Of a stretch of DNA of 64,000 nucleotides, positions 17,541 through 25,587 are shown one piece after another. Every line of letters begins with the position of its first letter. Position 1 is the stretch's first letter. The translations under genes and the position numbers were made by a program. The notes beneath the pieces are model-generated. The model was not told the DNA's origin, ran no database searches, and saw only the letters and a list, made by a program, of their open reading frames with translations. Source of the stretch: Verrucomicrobium sp. GAS474 (lineage in GTDB: Bacteria > Verrucomicrobiota > Verrucomicrobiia > Methylacidiphilales > GAS474); contig NZ_LT629781.1 in assembly GCF_900105685.1 (NCBI RefSeq), forward strand, positions 2,046,001 to 2,110,000, read 5' to 3'.

Positions 17541-18173
17541 TTAGCTCTTCTTCAGCAGCTCGTCGGCTTCGGAGGCGAAGGGGCTGGTGCCGTACTTCGC
17601 CTTCAATTCCTGAAGGGCCTGCTTCGATCCGGCTGCGTCGCCCTTCACTTTCAGGAAGCGGCTGGTGAGGAGGAGGGCGAGGGGACGGCTCCCCTCGGTC
17701 CCCTTCTCGGTGACGAGGCGGCGGAGGAGGGCGACGGCCTCGTCGGGCTTGCCCTGTTCGGCGAGGGCCTGGGCGGCCCCGAGGAGGGCGGTGCCGAGGA
17801 GGGGGCCCTTCGCGTGCTCGGCGGCGAGGAGGTAGGCCTTCGCGGCGGCGACCGGCTCCCCGGTCTGGAGGAGGGTGGCGCCGAGGGGGAGGGCCTCGCC
17901 GACGACGGCGGGGAGGGATCCGTTCGCCTCGAGCAGGCCGAGCCGGGTGACGTTGTCCTTCGTCTGGACATAGGTGCCGAGGAAGGCCTCGGTCTTGGCC
18001 GCCGTCCGGGCTTCGGACCAGCGCCACCCGACGACGGCGACGCCGCCGAGGACGATCAGGGCGACGATCGTCCAGAGGACGACGGCCGGATTCCATTGCG
18101 CCTCCTCGGCGAAGAGGACGGGCGCGTCGTGATCGGGAGCGGGGGAGCCGGGGGCGGGGATGCGGGACGACAT
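17541..18173 (-). CDS. YfgM-like single-pass membrane protein with TPR-like domain
   Basis: A 210-residue protein using the ATG at 18173. It has a cytoplasmic Pro/Ala-rich N-terminus, one membrane helix (AVVLWTIVALIVLGGVAVVGW, about residues 31-51) and a helical repeat domain whose units (AKAYLLAAEHAKGP, AAQALAEQGKPDEAVALLRRL) read as TPR-like. The architecture is like YfgM, an ancillary protein of the Sec translocon and periplasmic chaperone network, though identity is low enough that only the general fold is claimed. It follows the KDO transferase gene on the same strand. Confidence 0.7.
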   Translation of the reverse strand: MSSRIPAPGSPAPDHDAPVLFAEEAQWNPAVVLWTIVALIVLGGVAVVGWRWSEARTAAKTEAFLGTYVQTKDNVTRLGLLEANGSLPAVVGEALPLGATLLQTGEPVAAAKAYLLAAEHAKGPLLGTALLGAAQALAEQGKPDEAVALLRRLVTEKGTEGSRPLALLLTSRFLKVKGDAAGSKQALQELKAKYGTSPFASEADELLKKS

Positions 18174-18228
18174 AAGAGGGGGTGGGTGGACGGTTGAAAA
18201 GGTGGGGGCTACAATGAAGGGGGAATGC

Positions 18229-19581
18229 CTATTTGGCAAGCGGGGTCAGTTTCTCCAGGTAGCCGTCGATGATCCGGGCGGAGGCCTTCCCGGCGCCGAG
18301 GTTGGTGGAGAAGATCTCCTGGGCGCGGCGGCCCAGCTCGGCCCGGCGCTCGGAGGAGCCGGCGAGTTCCCGGAGGCGCTGGGCGAGGGCGAATTCGTCG
18401 AGGACCTGGATGAGGCCGCCCTTGGAGAGGAACTCGACGGCGAGGAAGGAGAAGTTCTGCATGTTCGGCCCGACGATGACGGGGACGCCGACGCGGGCCG
18501 CCTCGATGAAGTTCTGGCCGCCCTTCGCGCGGAGGCTTTTTCCGATGAAGACGATGTCGGCCTGGCGGTAGGCGGAGCGGAGTTCCCCGGTGGTGTTCAG
18601 GATGAGGACCTGGGGGGGGAAGATGAAGGTCGCTTCCCGGCCCTTCTCCTCGCCACCTTCCTCGCCGAGCTCGCTGCGGAGGCGGGCGGTGAGGCCGAGG
18701 TTCTCGCAGAGGTCCCGGATCGAGGCCCCCCGCTCCGCATGGCGCGGGGCGATGACGAGGCGGAGGTGGGGGAATTCCTCCAGGAGCTTCTTGTAGATCC
18801 GGGCGAGGATGGCCTCCTCCCCGGCGTGGGTGCTCCCCCCGAGGAGGATGAGGTTCTCCTCGCCCCAGCCGATCTTCGGCCACCACTGGGAGGCGGGGTC
18901 GCTGTCGTCGGGGAGGTCGGCGACCTCGTACTTCAGGCTGCCGACGGGGAAGATCGCCTCGGAGGGGAACCCGGCGGAGACGAGGCGCTCGATCTCGCTC
19001 GGGTGCTGGGCGAAGACGAGATCGACGAGGCTCAGGACGGGGCGGGTGAAGTAGCGGAGGGCGCGGTAGCGGGCCTCGGTGCGGGGGGAGAGGCGGGCGT
19101 TGAGGAGGCAGACGGGGATGCCGCGCCGCTTCGCGCACCAGAGGTAGTTCGGCCAGATCTCCGACTCGACGAGGATCAGCATCTTCGGCCGGATGGTGTC
19201 GAAGGCGAGGGCGACGCTCCAGAGGAAGTCGGTCGGGTTGTAGAAGACAAACGTCCGCTCGTCCGACATCCGCTTCGCGAGGCGGTAGCCGGTCTGGGTG
19301 GTGGTGCTGAGGGCGACGCGGAGCTCGGGCCGGGTCTCGCGCATCTGCCGCAGGAGGACCGAGGCGAGCATGACCTCGCCGACGCTGACGGCGTGGATCC
19401 AGAGGTCGACGCCCTGGGGGCCGAAGCCGTCGCGGAGCGATTTCCCGTAGAGGCCGAGGCGGTGCCAGAAGTCGCGCCAGACGTGGCCGCGCTTCCGCAG
19501 CCGCCAGGCGAAGTAGGGCCACGTCACCGCGAAGGCGGCGATGAAGAGGACATTGTAGGCGACTTGCCGGAGGAAGGACAT
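18229..19581 (-). CDS. waaA: 3-deoxy-D-manno-octulosonic acid (KDO) transferase
   Basis: A 450-residue GT-B glycosyltransferase (GT30) that adds KDO to lipid IVA in lipopolysaccharide core synthesis at the inner membrane. Family features are a membrane-anchoring N-terminal helix (VAYNVLFIAAFAVTWPYFAWRL is split here as VAYNVLFIAAF), the acceptor-side motif HAVSVGEVMLA with its conserved Glu, ESEIWPN in the N-terminal domain, the P-loop-like GGSTHAGEE, and KGGQNFIEAA plus GPNMQNF in the nucleotide-sugar half. The ATG at 19581 is preferred over a GTG at 19623 that would overlap the upstream gene. Its presence implies a lipopolysaccharide-bearing outer membrane. Confidence 0.95.
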   Translation of the reverse strand: MSFLRQVAYNVLFIAAFAVTWPYFAWRLRKRGHVWRDFWHRLGLYGKSLRDGFGPQGVDLWIHAVSVGEVMLASVLLRQMRETRPELRVALSTTTQTGYRLAKRMSDERTFVFYNPTDFLWSVALAFDTIRPKMLILVESEIWPNYLWCAKRRGIPVCLLNARLSPRTEARYRALRYFTRPVLSLVDLVFAQHPSEIERLVSAGFPSEAIFPVGSLKYEVADLPDDSDPASQWWPKIGWGEENLILLGGSTHAGEEAILARIYKKLLEEFPHLRLVIAPRHAERGASIRDLCENLGLTARLRSELGEEGGEEKGREATFIFPPQVLILNTTGELRSAYRQADIVFIGKSLRAKGGQNFIEAARVGVPVIVGPNMQNFSFLAVEFLSKGGLIQVLDEFALAQRLRELAGSSERRAELGRRAQEIFSTNLGAGKASARIIDGYLEKLTPLAK

Positions 19582-19615
19582 CGCGGGGCGGTGGGGGGAG
19601 GAAGGAGGAACCCGA

Positions 19616-20416
19616 TCAGGCACCCATCGGATGTACGGCGATCGGCTTCGGGGGATTCTTCAGGGCATCGAGGGCCCACTTGCGGAAGTCGGAATAGGAG
19701 GGGAGGGCGACCTCCTGGCGGTAGAGGTTGTATTGGACGAGCTTGCCGTCCTTGATCACCGTCTCGCCGAAGAGCCAGACCTCGGCGGTGGCGAGCTTCG
19801 GGTCGCTCTTCCGCAGGGCGTCGGTCGCCTCCTTGTTGTAGGCGAGGAGGATGTGGCGGGTCATCCGGCCCTGGTCGTCGCGCTGGATCAGCTCCCAGGC
19901 GATCTGGGGGTCGGCCTTCGGGTCGAAGTATTCGTTGAGGTCGGTCTCGCCGGCCCCCTTGTCGAAGACCTTCTCGCGGGGGAAGGCCTTGTCGTCGGTG
20001 AGGCCGGGGATCGGCTTGCCCGAGTTGTGGAGGGCGTAGAGGGACTTCCGGTATTCCTCGACCCGGATGTCCCGGCCGAGCATCTGGTTCGCCTGGATGA
20101 GGAGGACGAGGTGCTTGTAGTCGTCGGGATCGATGGCGTGGAAGCGGTTGAGATAGTCGATCGCCTTCTCGGGCTGGTTCAGCTGGATCGCGATGAGGCC
20201 CGCGTAGTAGAGGGAGCCTTTCGCCTTCGGCTCGTCCTTGATGATGCTGTCGAAGATCGCGAGGGCCTCCTCGGGCTTCGCCTGCTCGGCCAGTTTCAGG
20301 CCCTGCATGAATTTCTCGTGAAGGGCCGCGACCTTGGCCGGGTCGGTCGTCTGGGCGTGGGCAGGGAGGGCGGCCAAAGTGAGGGCCGCAACGAGAAGAA
20401 GAAGGAAAGGCTTCAT
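19616..20416 (-). CDS. Secreted TPR-type protein of unknown function
   Basis: A 266-residue exported protein. The ATG at 20416 gives a signal peptide (MKPFLLLLVAALTLAALPAHAQ). Residues about 30-110 have TPR-like helices (GLKLAEQAKPEEALAIFDSI, LIAIQLNQPEKAIDYLNRF). The C-terminal half (about 140-266) is a beta-rich domain without a motif I recognise. It lies upstream of the KDO transferase gene on the same strand with 34 bases between stop and start, so the two may be co-transcribed. No function can be assigned. Confidence 0.75.
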   Translation of the reverse strand: MKPFLLLLVAALTLAALPAHAQTTDPAKVAALHEKFMQGLKLAEQAKPEEALAIFDSIIKDEPKAKGSLYYAGLIAIQLNQPEKAIDYLNRFHAIDPDDYKHLVLLIQANQMLGRDIRVEEYRKSLYALHNSGKPIPGLTDDKAFPREKVFDKGAGETDLNEYFDPKADPQIAWELIQRDDQGRMTRHILLAYNKEATDALRKSDPKLATAEVWLFGETVIKDGKLVQYNLYRQEVALPSYSDFRKWALDALKNPPKPIAVHPMGA

Positions 20417-20502
20417 CGGAAGCCTGAGTAAAGAGGGAGGCGGGGGGCGTTGCGAGTACATTTAGCGGGGTTGAATGGAGCCTGGAGGAGGGTTTTTCCG
20501 GG

Positions 20503-20815
20503 ATGCTTTGGGGGCGGGGCGGCCCTTCGGGGCATGCGCGGTCAACCCTGTACAGGTGGATGTAATCCGCTTTATAGCCCAAGAGGGGCTTTGCCCCTCC
20601 TGGAACTTGTCTCCCGACCCTGCAAGTTAGTTTCCCCTTTACGAGGTATTGCGCTATCGCGCAGGCAGTCCCCTTCGGAGGGCCTGAACTAGGCGGACGC
20701 GCTTTGGCGGCGCCTCGTCTCCTAACTGGATTAAAATCCGCTGCTTCCCTGGGCGTCCGAGGGTACGGACTGTAGGGAGAGATGGGGCCAATACGCCCTG
20801 ACTCCTATGGGAGGG
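20503..20815. repeat. Noncoding repeat, full-length copy B
   Basis: This fills the gene-free stretch between the TPR protein and mntR. Reverse complement copy C lies at about 32757-33018. The longest exact match I found is 40 bases (20689-20728 against 32854-32893), with other conserved blocks at 20523-20600 and 20735-20812. Copy B carries about 70 extra bases near 20611-20680. Hairpin GAGGGGC-TTT-GCCCCTC is at 20583-20599. No ORF, transposase or obvious target duplication is seen. Its right edge runs into the mntR stop codon. Confidence 0.85.
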
Positions 20816-21299
20816 GGTGCTGCTGAAGATGGGCTACCAGTTGCTTGAACCGGAGGAATGCGGCGTCGCTGATGTGGTGTTCCAATCCCTCGATGTCGGC
20901 CTGGAAGGCTTCGGGGTCGAGGCCCAGCTGCTGGAAGATATCGGTGAGGACGGCGTGGCGCTCCCGGATGGAGGAGGCGACTTTCTGGCCTTTCGGCGTC
21001 AGCACGAATCCCCGGTAGGGCTGCCGCTCCAGGTAGCCCTGGTCGGCCAGCCGCTTGATCATCAGGGAGACGCTGGGGCGGATCAGGCCGAGGGCGTCGG
21101 CGACGTCGGAGGCCGAGACGTAGCCGTGCCGGATCAGGAGATTGGAGATGCACTCCAGGTAATCCTCGGCGCTCTCGGTGAGCCCGCCGCGGTGGTGGGC
21201 GCTCCGCTTCGCGCGGCTCCCCTCCGTCCCGGCGGGAGCTTTCGCCTTCCCCTTGGCGGGGGTCGCTTTCTTCCGGGAGGACGGCGTCTTCGGAGGCAT
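20805..21299 (-). CDS. mntR: Manganese-responsive DtxR/MntR-family repressor
   Basis: A 164-residue metalloregulator that in this family represses manganese uptake genes when Mn(II) is bound. A winged-helix domain follows a Lys/Ala-rich N-terminal extension of about 35 residues. Probable metal ligands match the MntR set: Asp and Glu in EDYLE, His in RHAVLTD, and Glu-x-x-Glu-His in EGLEHH. The SH3-like domain of DtxR is absent, as in MntR. The ATG at 21299 is preferred; an upstream in-frame start at 21377 would overlap the putative operator. It is divergent from mntH. The last six codons and the stop lie in sequence shared with the adjacent repeat. Confidence 0.9.
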   Translation of the reverse strand: MPPKTPSSRKKATPAKGKAKAPAGTEGSRAKRSAHHRGGLTESAEDYLECISNLLIRHGYVSASDVADALGLIRPSVSLMIKRLADQGYLERQPYRGFVLTPKGQKVASSIRERHAVLTDIFQQLGLDPEAFQADIEGLEHHISDAAFLRFKQLVAHLQQHPLP

Positions 21300-21383
21300 C
21301 AGGGGGGACGGTAACCCTTTTTCGGCTGGGAAGCGACCCCAAAAAGCAATGCCGTCAAATAAAGTGGCTTTGGACAATCAAAG

Positions 21384-21397
21384 TTTGTCATGACAAA
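21384..21397. promoter_or_regulatory. Perfect 14-bp palindrome, candidate MntR operator
   Basis: TTTGTCATGACAAA is a perfect inverted repeat in the AT-rich region between mntR and mntH. The flanks partly extend the symmetry (AAG to the left, TTT to the right), and a further half-like element ACAATCAAAG lies just upstream. Position between a metal repressor and its expected target makes it a good operator candidate. No clear sigma-70 promoter could be fixed around it. Confidence 0.6.
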
Positions 21398-21442
21398 TTT
21401 AAAGTTGACTCGCGCCCTCCTTTGGGGCGAAGTACGGAGCCG

Positions 21443-22807
21443 ATGCACGATTCCTCGTCCTCCCTTCCCCGCGGCGTCGGCGCACCCGCCGGGGCGGGGT
21501 GGAATCATCCCCGGACGGCGCTCTCCCTCCCCGAGGTCCACGGCACCGTCCCGGTGCCGCAGACCCGCTCCTTCTGGAAGAAGCTGCTCGCCTTCGTCGG
21601 CCCCGGCTTCGTCGTCGCCGTCGGCTACATGGACCCGGGCAATTGGGCGACCGACCTGCAAGGGGGCGCCTCCTACGGCTACACCCTCCTCTCGGTGATC
21701 CTCCTCTCGAGCGTCATGGCGATGTTCCTCCAGCACCTCGCGGCGAAGCTCGGCATCGTCACCGGGCGCGATCTCGCGCAGGCCTGCCGGGACCATTACT
21801 CGAAGCCGGTCGCCATCTTCCTCTGGCTCCTGTGCGAGGTTGCCATCGCCGCGTGCGACCTGGCCGAGGTCGTCGGCATGGCCATCGGCCTCCAGCTCCT
21901 CTTCGGCATCCCCCTCGTCTGGGGCTGCCTCATCACCTGCCTCGACGTGATGATGGTCCTCTACCTCCAGAACAAGGGCTTCCGCTACCTGGAGGCCTTC
22001 ATCATGGCCCTGATCGGGACGATCGGCCTCTGCTTCGCCATCGAGCTCTGGCTGGCGAAGCCGAGCCTCGTCGGCGTCCTCGCCGGGTTCGCGCCGAGCC
22101 CCGAGATCCTCCGCAACCGGGAGATGCTCTACATCAGCATCGGGATCATCGGGGCGACGGTGATGCCCCACAACCTCTACCTCCATTCCTCGATCGCCCA
22201 GACGCGGCGGATCGAGCCGACGCCCCAGGCGACGCGCGAGGCGATCCGCTTCGCCACCATCGACTCGACCGTCGCCCTCTTCGGCGCGACCTTCGTCAAC
22301 GGCGCGATCCTCATCCTCGCGGCGACGGCCTTCCACACCTCGGGCCATCGCGACGTCGCCAACATCCAGGACGCCTACCAGCTCCTCAGCCCCCTCCTCG
22401 GCGTCGGCTTCGCCGGGGCGCTCTTCGCCGTCGCCCTCCTCGCCTCGGGGCAGAACTCGACCGTCACGGGGACCCTCGCCGGGCAGATCGTGATGGAGGG
22501 GTTTCTCAACCTCCGCCTCCGGCCCTGGCTCCGCCGCCTCATCACGCGGGGCATCGCCATCGTTCCCGCCGTCGTCGTCATCGGCCTCTACGGGGAAGGG
22601 GAGACGACGCGGCTCCTCGTCGGCAGCCAGGTCGTCCTCAGCCTCCAGCTCGGCTTCGCCGTCGTTCCCCTCGTCGCCTTCACCTCGTGCCGGAAGAAGA
22701 TGGGGGAATTCGCCAACGCCCCCTGGCTCCGGTGCCTCGCCTGGTTTTTCGCCGCCCTGATCGTCTTCCTGAATGTGAAGTTGGTTTTCGACGCGTTCTT
22801 CGGTTAG
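21443..22807 (+). CDS. mntH: Nramp-family divalent metal (Mn/Fe) transporter
   Basis: A 454-residue inner-membrane proton-coupled Mn(II)/Fe(II) importer. Signature metal-site motifs are DPGN (residues 64-67, GYMDPGNWATDL) in TM1 and MPHN in TM6, and about eleven hydrophobic segments follow. The ATG at 21443 has a GGAG ribosome binding site four bases upstream (21435-21438) and adds a roughly 40-residue cytoplasmic N-terminus before the first helix. It is divergent from mntR across a palindrome and is likely repressed by it under manganese excess. The next gene begins eleven bases after the stop, so a ClC protein is probably co-transcribed. Confidence 0.94.
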   Translation: MHDSSSSLPRGVGAPAGAGWNHPRTALSLPEVHGTVPVPQTRSFWKKLLAFVGPGFVVAVGYMDPGNWATDLQGGASYGYTLLSVILLSSVMAMFLQHLAAKLGIVTGRDLAQACRDHYSKPVAIFLWLLCEVAIAACDLAEVVGMAIGLQLLFGIPLVWGCLITCLDVMMVLYLQNKGFRYLEAFIMALIGTIGLCFAIELWLAKPSLVGVLAGFAPSPEILRNREMLYISIGIIGATVMPHNLYLHSSIAQTRRIEPTPQATREAIRFATIDSTVALFGATFVNGAILILAATAFHTSGHRDVANIQDAYQLLSPLLGVGFAGALFAVALLASGQNSTVTGTLAGQIVMEGFLNLRLRPWLRRLITRGIAIVPAVVVIGLYGEGETTRLLVGSQVVLSLQLGFAVVPLVAFTSCRKKMGEFANAPWLRCLAWFFAALIVFLNVKLVFDAFFG

Positions 22808-22817
22808 ACTCGCCGCA

Positions 22818-24617
22818 ATGACGTCGTCGCCCCCTCCCATGCGCCCCTCCTTCGGGGCGGGCTGGCGGCGGCTCCTGGCGTTCCGCCTCTGGCTCCAGGA
22901 GAAGACCGGCGGGAGCGAGGTCCACGCCACCCTCTTCGGGGCCGGTTTCGTCGGCCTCCTCGGCGGGCTCTCCTCGATCCTCTTCCGCCGGGCGATCGAG
23001 TTCTTCCAGCTCCACCTCGTCGGCGAGGGGGGGAACCTCGTCGTCGCCGCCGCGGGGCTCTCCTGGCAGATGCGGCTGGCGATTCCCGTCGTCGGCGGGG
23101 TCCTGGCGGGGTGCGTCCTCCATTACGGCCTCCGGCTGCTGAATTACAAAAGCTCCACCGATTACATGGAGGCGATCTCCCTCGGCAACGGCGTCGTCCG
23201 CGTCCGGGCGACGTTGATCAAGAGCCTCTCCTCCCTCTTCACCATCGCCTCCGGCGGGGCCATCGGGCGGGAGGGCCCGATGGTGCAGCTCTCCGCGATG
23301 CTCGCCTCGGTGACGGGGCGGCGCTTCGGCCTTCCCGTGCCGCGCCTCCGCCTCCTCGTCGCCTGCGGGGCGGCGGCGGGGATCGCCTCGACCTACAACG
23401 CCCCCATCGCCGGGGCGCTCTTCGTCGCCGAGATCGTCCTCGGCACCATCGCGATGGAGAGCTTCGGCCCCCTCGTCTTCGCCTCGGTCATCGCGACGGT
23501 GACGGTCCGGGAACTGTGGAACGGCGCGCCCGCCTACGCGATCCCGGGCTACCAGCTCGTCTCCATCTGGGAGCTCGCGCCCTACCTCCTCCTCGGCGTC
23601 GCCACGGGGCTGCTCGGGCCGGTCTTCCTCTCGATCCTGAAGACCGGGGAGCGGCTCTTCGCCACGCTCGGCGGGAACATCCCGCTCCGCATGGCGGTCG
23701 GCGGTTTCATCGTCGGCCTCCTCTCCCTCGCCGCCCCGGCGGTGTGGGGGAACGGGTACGACGTCGTCAGCGCGATCCTCCATCGGGAGCCGCTGGAGAG
23801 CGCCCTGCTGCCCCCCTCGGCGCTCTGGCAGGGGGTCTTCCTCCTCCTCGTGCTGAAGGTCGTCGCGACGGCGGCGACGGCGGGGTCCGGGGCGGTCGGC
23901 GGGATCTTCACGCCGACGATCTGCGTCGGCGCGGCCATCGGCTACCTCTTCGGCTATCCGGTCCACCTCCTCTGGCCGGCGACGACGGCCTCGGCCGACG
24001 CCTACGCCCTCGTCGGGATGGGGTGCTTTCTCGCGGCGACGACGCGGGCCCCGATCATGGCGATCCTCATGCTCTTCGAGATGACCCTCGACTACGCCAT
24101 CGTCCTCCCGCTGATGCTCGCCTGCGTCGCCGCCTTCTACGTCGCGCAGGGGACCGGCGGGGAGTCGATCTATGCCGAGGCGATGCGGCGGAAGAAGGCC
24201 CTCGCCCCCGATCCCCGCCTCGCCACCCTCCGCGTCGGCGACCTGATGAAGCCGAACCCGCCCCACATCGGGGAACGCTCCCACTTCGGCGACGCCGCCC
24301 GTTTCTTCGTCAGCAACCGCTTCAACTACCTCTACGTCACCGACGGGACGAACCGCTTCCGCGGCGCGATCTCCCTCCACGACATGAAGCCGTTCCTCCA
24401 CGACGCCGAGGTTGCCGAACTCGCCCTGGCCCTCGACGTGATGCAGGAGGAATTCCCCCTCCTGACGCCCGCCCACACGCTGAGCGAGGCGATGGAGCAC
24501 TTCGGCCGCCATGACGGGGAGCGACTGCCGGTGGTCTTCGCGGTCGACGATCCGGTCCTGCTCGGATCGCTCTCGAAGCGGGACCTCCTCCTGGCGATGG
24601 CCGACTATGCGAAGTAG
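22818..24617 (+). CDS. ClC-family chloride channel/antiporter with C-terminal CBS pair
   Basis: A 599-residue integral membrane protein moving chloride or similar anions, usually in exchange for protons. GREGP (residues 150-154) contains the gating glutamate, Glu152, and GSGAVGGIF provides the second anion-site motif. A glutamate in LFVAEIVLG is positioned like the proton glutamate of exchangers, which favours an antiporter. Residues from about 475 onward form two CBS domains, common in ClC proteins and able to bind nucleotides. It is the second gene of a likely mntH operon; the link between manganese uptake and this anion carrier is not obvious. Confidence 0.92.
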   Translation: MTSSPPPMRPSFGAGWRRLLAFRLWLQEKTGGSEVHATLFGAGFVGLLGGLSSILFRRAIEFFQLHLVGEGGNLVVAAAGLSWQMRLAIPVVGGVLAGCVLHYGLRLLNYKSSTDYMEAISLGNGVVRVRATLIKSLSSLFTIASGGAIGREGPMVQLSAMLASVTGRRFGLPVPRLRLLVACGAAAGIASTYNAPIAGALFVAEIVLGTIAMESFGPLVFASVIATVTVRELWNGAPAYAIPGYQLVSIWELAPYLLLGVATGLLGPVFLSILKTGERLFATLGGNIPLRMAVGGFIVGLLSLAAPAVWGNGYDVVSAILHREPLESALLPPSALWQGVFLLLVLKVVATAATAGSGAVGGIFTPTICVGAAIGYLFGYPVHLLWPATTASADAYALVGMGCFLAATTRAPIMAILMLFEMTLDYAIVLPLMLACVAAFYVAQGTGGESIYAEAMRRKKALAPDPRLATLRVGDLMKPNPPHIGERSHFGDAARFFVSNRFNYLYVTDGTNRFRGAISLHDMKPFLHDAEVAELALALDVMQEEFPLLTPAHTLSEAMEHFGRHDGERLPVVFAVDDPVLLGSLSKRDLLLAMADYAK

Positions 24618-24619
24618 GA

Positions 24620-24649
24620 TTGATTTATTTTCTTTGAGTTAACTATATG
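24620..24649 (+). promoter_or_regulatory. Candidate promoter for the HlyD gene, with embedded GTTAAC
   Basis: An AT-rich segment holds TTGATT at 24620-24625 and TATATG at 24644-24649, 18 bases apart, readable as a sigma-70 -35/-10 pair. A GTTAAC core at 24638-24643 sits between the two, a place where repressors act. The match to consensus is moderate. Confidence 0.35.
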
Positions 24650-24717
24650 TCGCATTAAGTGATTGGACAAAAAAGGACTCTGCGCTTAGCGTGGCTCCTC
24701 ATCTTTTTGTCCCGCCT

Positions 24718-25587
24718 ATGCACGACGCTCCCGCCACTCCCAAAGCCCGCCTCCTCCATCTCAAGGGCTGGGCGCAGGGGAAATTCGCCGACAGGCGGGT
24801 CAAGCTCGCCCTCGCCGTCCTCGCCGTCCTCGTGATCGGCGCGTGGCTCTACCAATCGTGGGCCCATGAGGAGACCGACGACGCGAACGTCGTCGGCCAC
24901 ATTCATTCGATTTCCCCCCGCGTCGCCGGGACCGTCGCCGAGGTCCTCGTCCAGGACAACGAGAAGGTCGCCGCCGGGCAGCCCCTGGTCCGCCTCGACA
25001 CCGCCGAATACCAGGTGAAGGTCGACCAGGCCCAGGCGACCTACGACCGGGCGAAGTCCGATTACGACCGCCTCCTCCCGCTCCAGGGCAACGAGGCGAT
25101 CTCCCAGCAGGATTCCGACACCTCGAAGGAAAAGGTGAAGGTCGCCGCCGCCCAACTCCAGGACGCGAAGAATCAGCTCGACTGGTGCACCCTCCGCGCG
25201 CCGACCGACGGCCGCGTCGGCCGGAAGCAGGTCGAGGCGGGGAACCGCGTCGCCCCCGGCAGCAGCCTCATGGCCGTCGTCGACGGGGCGTGGGTCGTCG
25301 CCAATTTCAAGGAGACGCAGATCGGCCGGATGCGCGTCGGCCAGCCCGTCTCGCTCAAGATCGACGGCATCCCCGGGCGGACCTTCCGGGGCCACATCGA
25401 GAGCTTCGCCCCCGGCACCGGTTCGACCTTCGCCCTCCTCCCGCCCGACAACGCGACGGGGAACTTCACGAAGGTCGTCCAGCGCGTCCCCGTGAAGATC
25501 GTCCTCGAGCCCGAGTCGATCCGGGGCGTCGAGGATCGCGTCCTCCCCGGCCTCTCCGCGATCCCGGTCGTCGACCTGACGAAATAA
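24718..25587 (+). CDS. HlyD-family membrane fusion protein (EmrA-like)
   Basis: A 289-residue periplasmic adaptor. The ATG at 24718 gives a cytoplasmic tail, one membrane helix (VKLALAVLAVLVIGAWLY) and then ETDDANVVGHIHSISPRVAG, the barrel-sandwich/lipoyl entry typical of EmrA-type adaptors. A helical hairpin spans about residues 100-165 and is followed by the second lipoyl half (LRAPTDGRVGR) and a beta-barrel with NFKETQIGRMRVGQPV. EmrA partners an MFS inner-membrane pump, which is not in this window. The stop codon is immediately followed by the ATG of an outer-membrane factor gene, so the two form one operon. Confidence 0.9.
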   Translation: MHDAPATPKARLLHLKGWAQGKFADRRVKLALAVLAVLVIGAWLYQSWAHEETDDANVVGHIHSISPRVAGTVAEVLVQDNEKVAAGQPLVRLDTAEYQVKVDQAQATYDRAKSDYDRLLPLQGNEAISQQDSDTSKEKVKVAAAQLQDAKNQLDWCTLRAPTDGRVGRKQVEAGNRVAPGSSLMAVVDGAWVVANFKETQIGRMRVGQPVSLKIDGIPGRTFRGHIESFAPGTGSTFALLPPDNATGNFTKVVQRVPVKIVLEPESIRGVEDRVLPGLSAIPVVDLTK

